A stretch of DNA of 5,491 nt, taken from Candidatus Falkowbacteria bacterium CG10_big_fil_rev_8_21_14_0_10_39_9. Its GTDB lineage: Bacteria > Patescibacteriota > Patescibacteriia > Patescibacteriales > UBA12465. How positions within the stretch are numbered: the first letter of the stretch is position 1; each line of letters begins with the position of its first letter. Shown piece by piece: positions 5,376 to 5,491 of the stretch. The notes beneath the pieces are model-generated. The model made no database searches. It was given only the letters and a program-made list of their open reading frames with translations, and was not told where the DNA came from. The position numbers and the translations under genes were made by a program. Location of the stretch: the NCBI GenBank assembly GCA_002778645.1, contig PFAQ01000011.1, positions 1 to 5,491 on the forward strand. Direction: 5' to 3'.

Positions 5376-5491
5376 ATGGGAGACGAAGAACTCAAAGAAC
5401 TAGATATCAGCGATGATGGTAGTTATCCTTTGCATGAAGCAGTGAAGCGGGGAGATATTGAACTGGTAGCTGATTTAATTAAAAATGGAGC
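5376..5491 (+). CDS. Ankyrin-repeat protein, N-terminal fragment (3' end outside window)
   Basis: From the ATG at 5376 the frame is open to the right edge, giving 38 full codons plus GC, which must encode Ala. After an acidic N-terminus (DEELKELDISDD) comes a nearly complete ankyrin repeat at residues 15-39: Tyr17-Pro18-Leu19-His20-Glu21-Ala22, Gly26, and an E-L-V-A-D-L-I stretch ending in Asn37-Gly38-Ala39. This matches the consensus of TPLHxAA, a Gly, then xxVxxLLxxGA. There is no signal peptide, so the N-terminus is cytoplasmic. Such repeats bind other proteins. It sits 22 nt after a receiver-only regulator with no terminator between, so it is a candidate output partner; this is inferred. 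The number of repeats and any further domain cannot be seen. Confidence 0.8.
   Translation, partial: MGDEELKELDISDDGSYPLHEAVKRGDIELVADLIKNG

Overview
The window looks like a chromosomal piece of a Candidate Phyla Radiation (Patescibacteria) bacterium or close relative; this is inferred. The signs are AT-rich DNA, very short gene gaps, no Shine-Dalgarno motif before any visible start, a secreted L,D-transpeptidase with a repeat type I associate with CPR genomes, and a kinase H-box (SHQLRTPLTGIKW) and a receiver-only regulator in a style common there. The standard bacterial code fits: TAA, TAG and TGA each end at least one gene and none appears inside a gene. All genes are on the + strand.

Layout. 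(1) Positions 1-407 hold the C-terminal end of a PAS sensor protein that runs off the left edge. (2) Positions 408-691 are the only sizeable gap. It holds a 17-nt perfect dyad, two hairpins with T-runs about 110 nt apart, and an extended -10 promoter. (3) Positions 692-2401 form a tight three-gene unit: a three-helix membrane protein with a signal peptide and an EF-hand-like loop, an RdgB/HAM1-type nucleotide pyrophosphatase, and a PAP2 phosphatase. (4) A promoter whose -35 box overlaps the PAP2 stop codon precedes a secreted, two-repeat, SH3-like, YkuD L,D-transpeptidase (2448-3614), which ends in a strong intrinsic terminator. (5) The T-run of that terminator overlaps the -35 box of a near-consensus promoter. 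This drives a cytoplasmic PAS histidine kinase, a receiver-only response regulator and the start of an ankyrin-repeat protein cut by the right edge.

How the genes fit together. The middle block suggests envelope work (PAP2 lipid phosphatase, peptidoglycan or envelope cross-linking by YkuD, a membrane protein) with a nucleotide-pool enzyme alongside. The right block is a complete kinase-receiver pair. The regulator has no DNA-binding domain, so its output probably runs through protein contacts, and the ankyrin protein is a candidate partner.

No mobile element, CRISPR array, tRNA or rRNA was seen. The points most worth a second look are substituted base-recognition residues in the RdgB-like enzyme, the missing His of the HGC motif in the YkuD domain, the Cys-containing EF-hand loop of the membrane protein, the kinase-receiver-ankyrin cluster, and the overlapping terminator and promoter.
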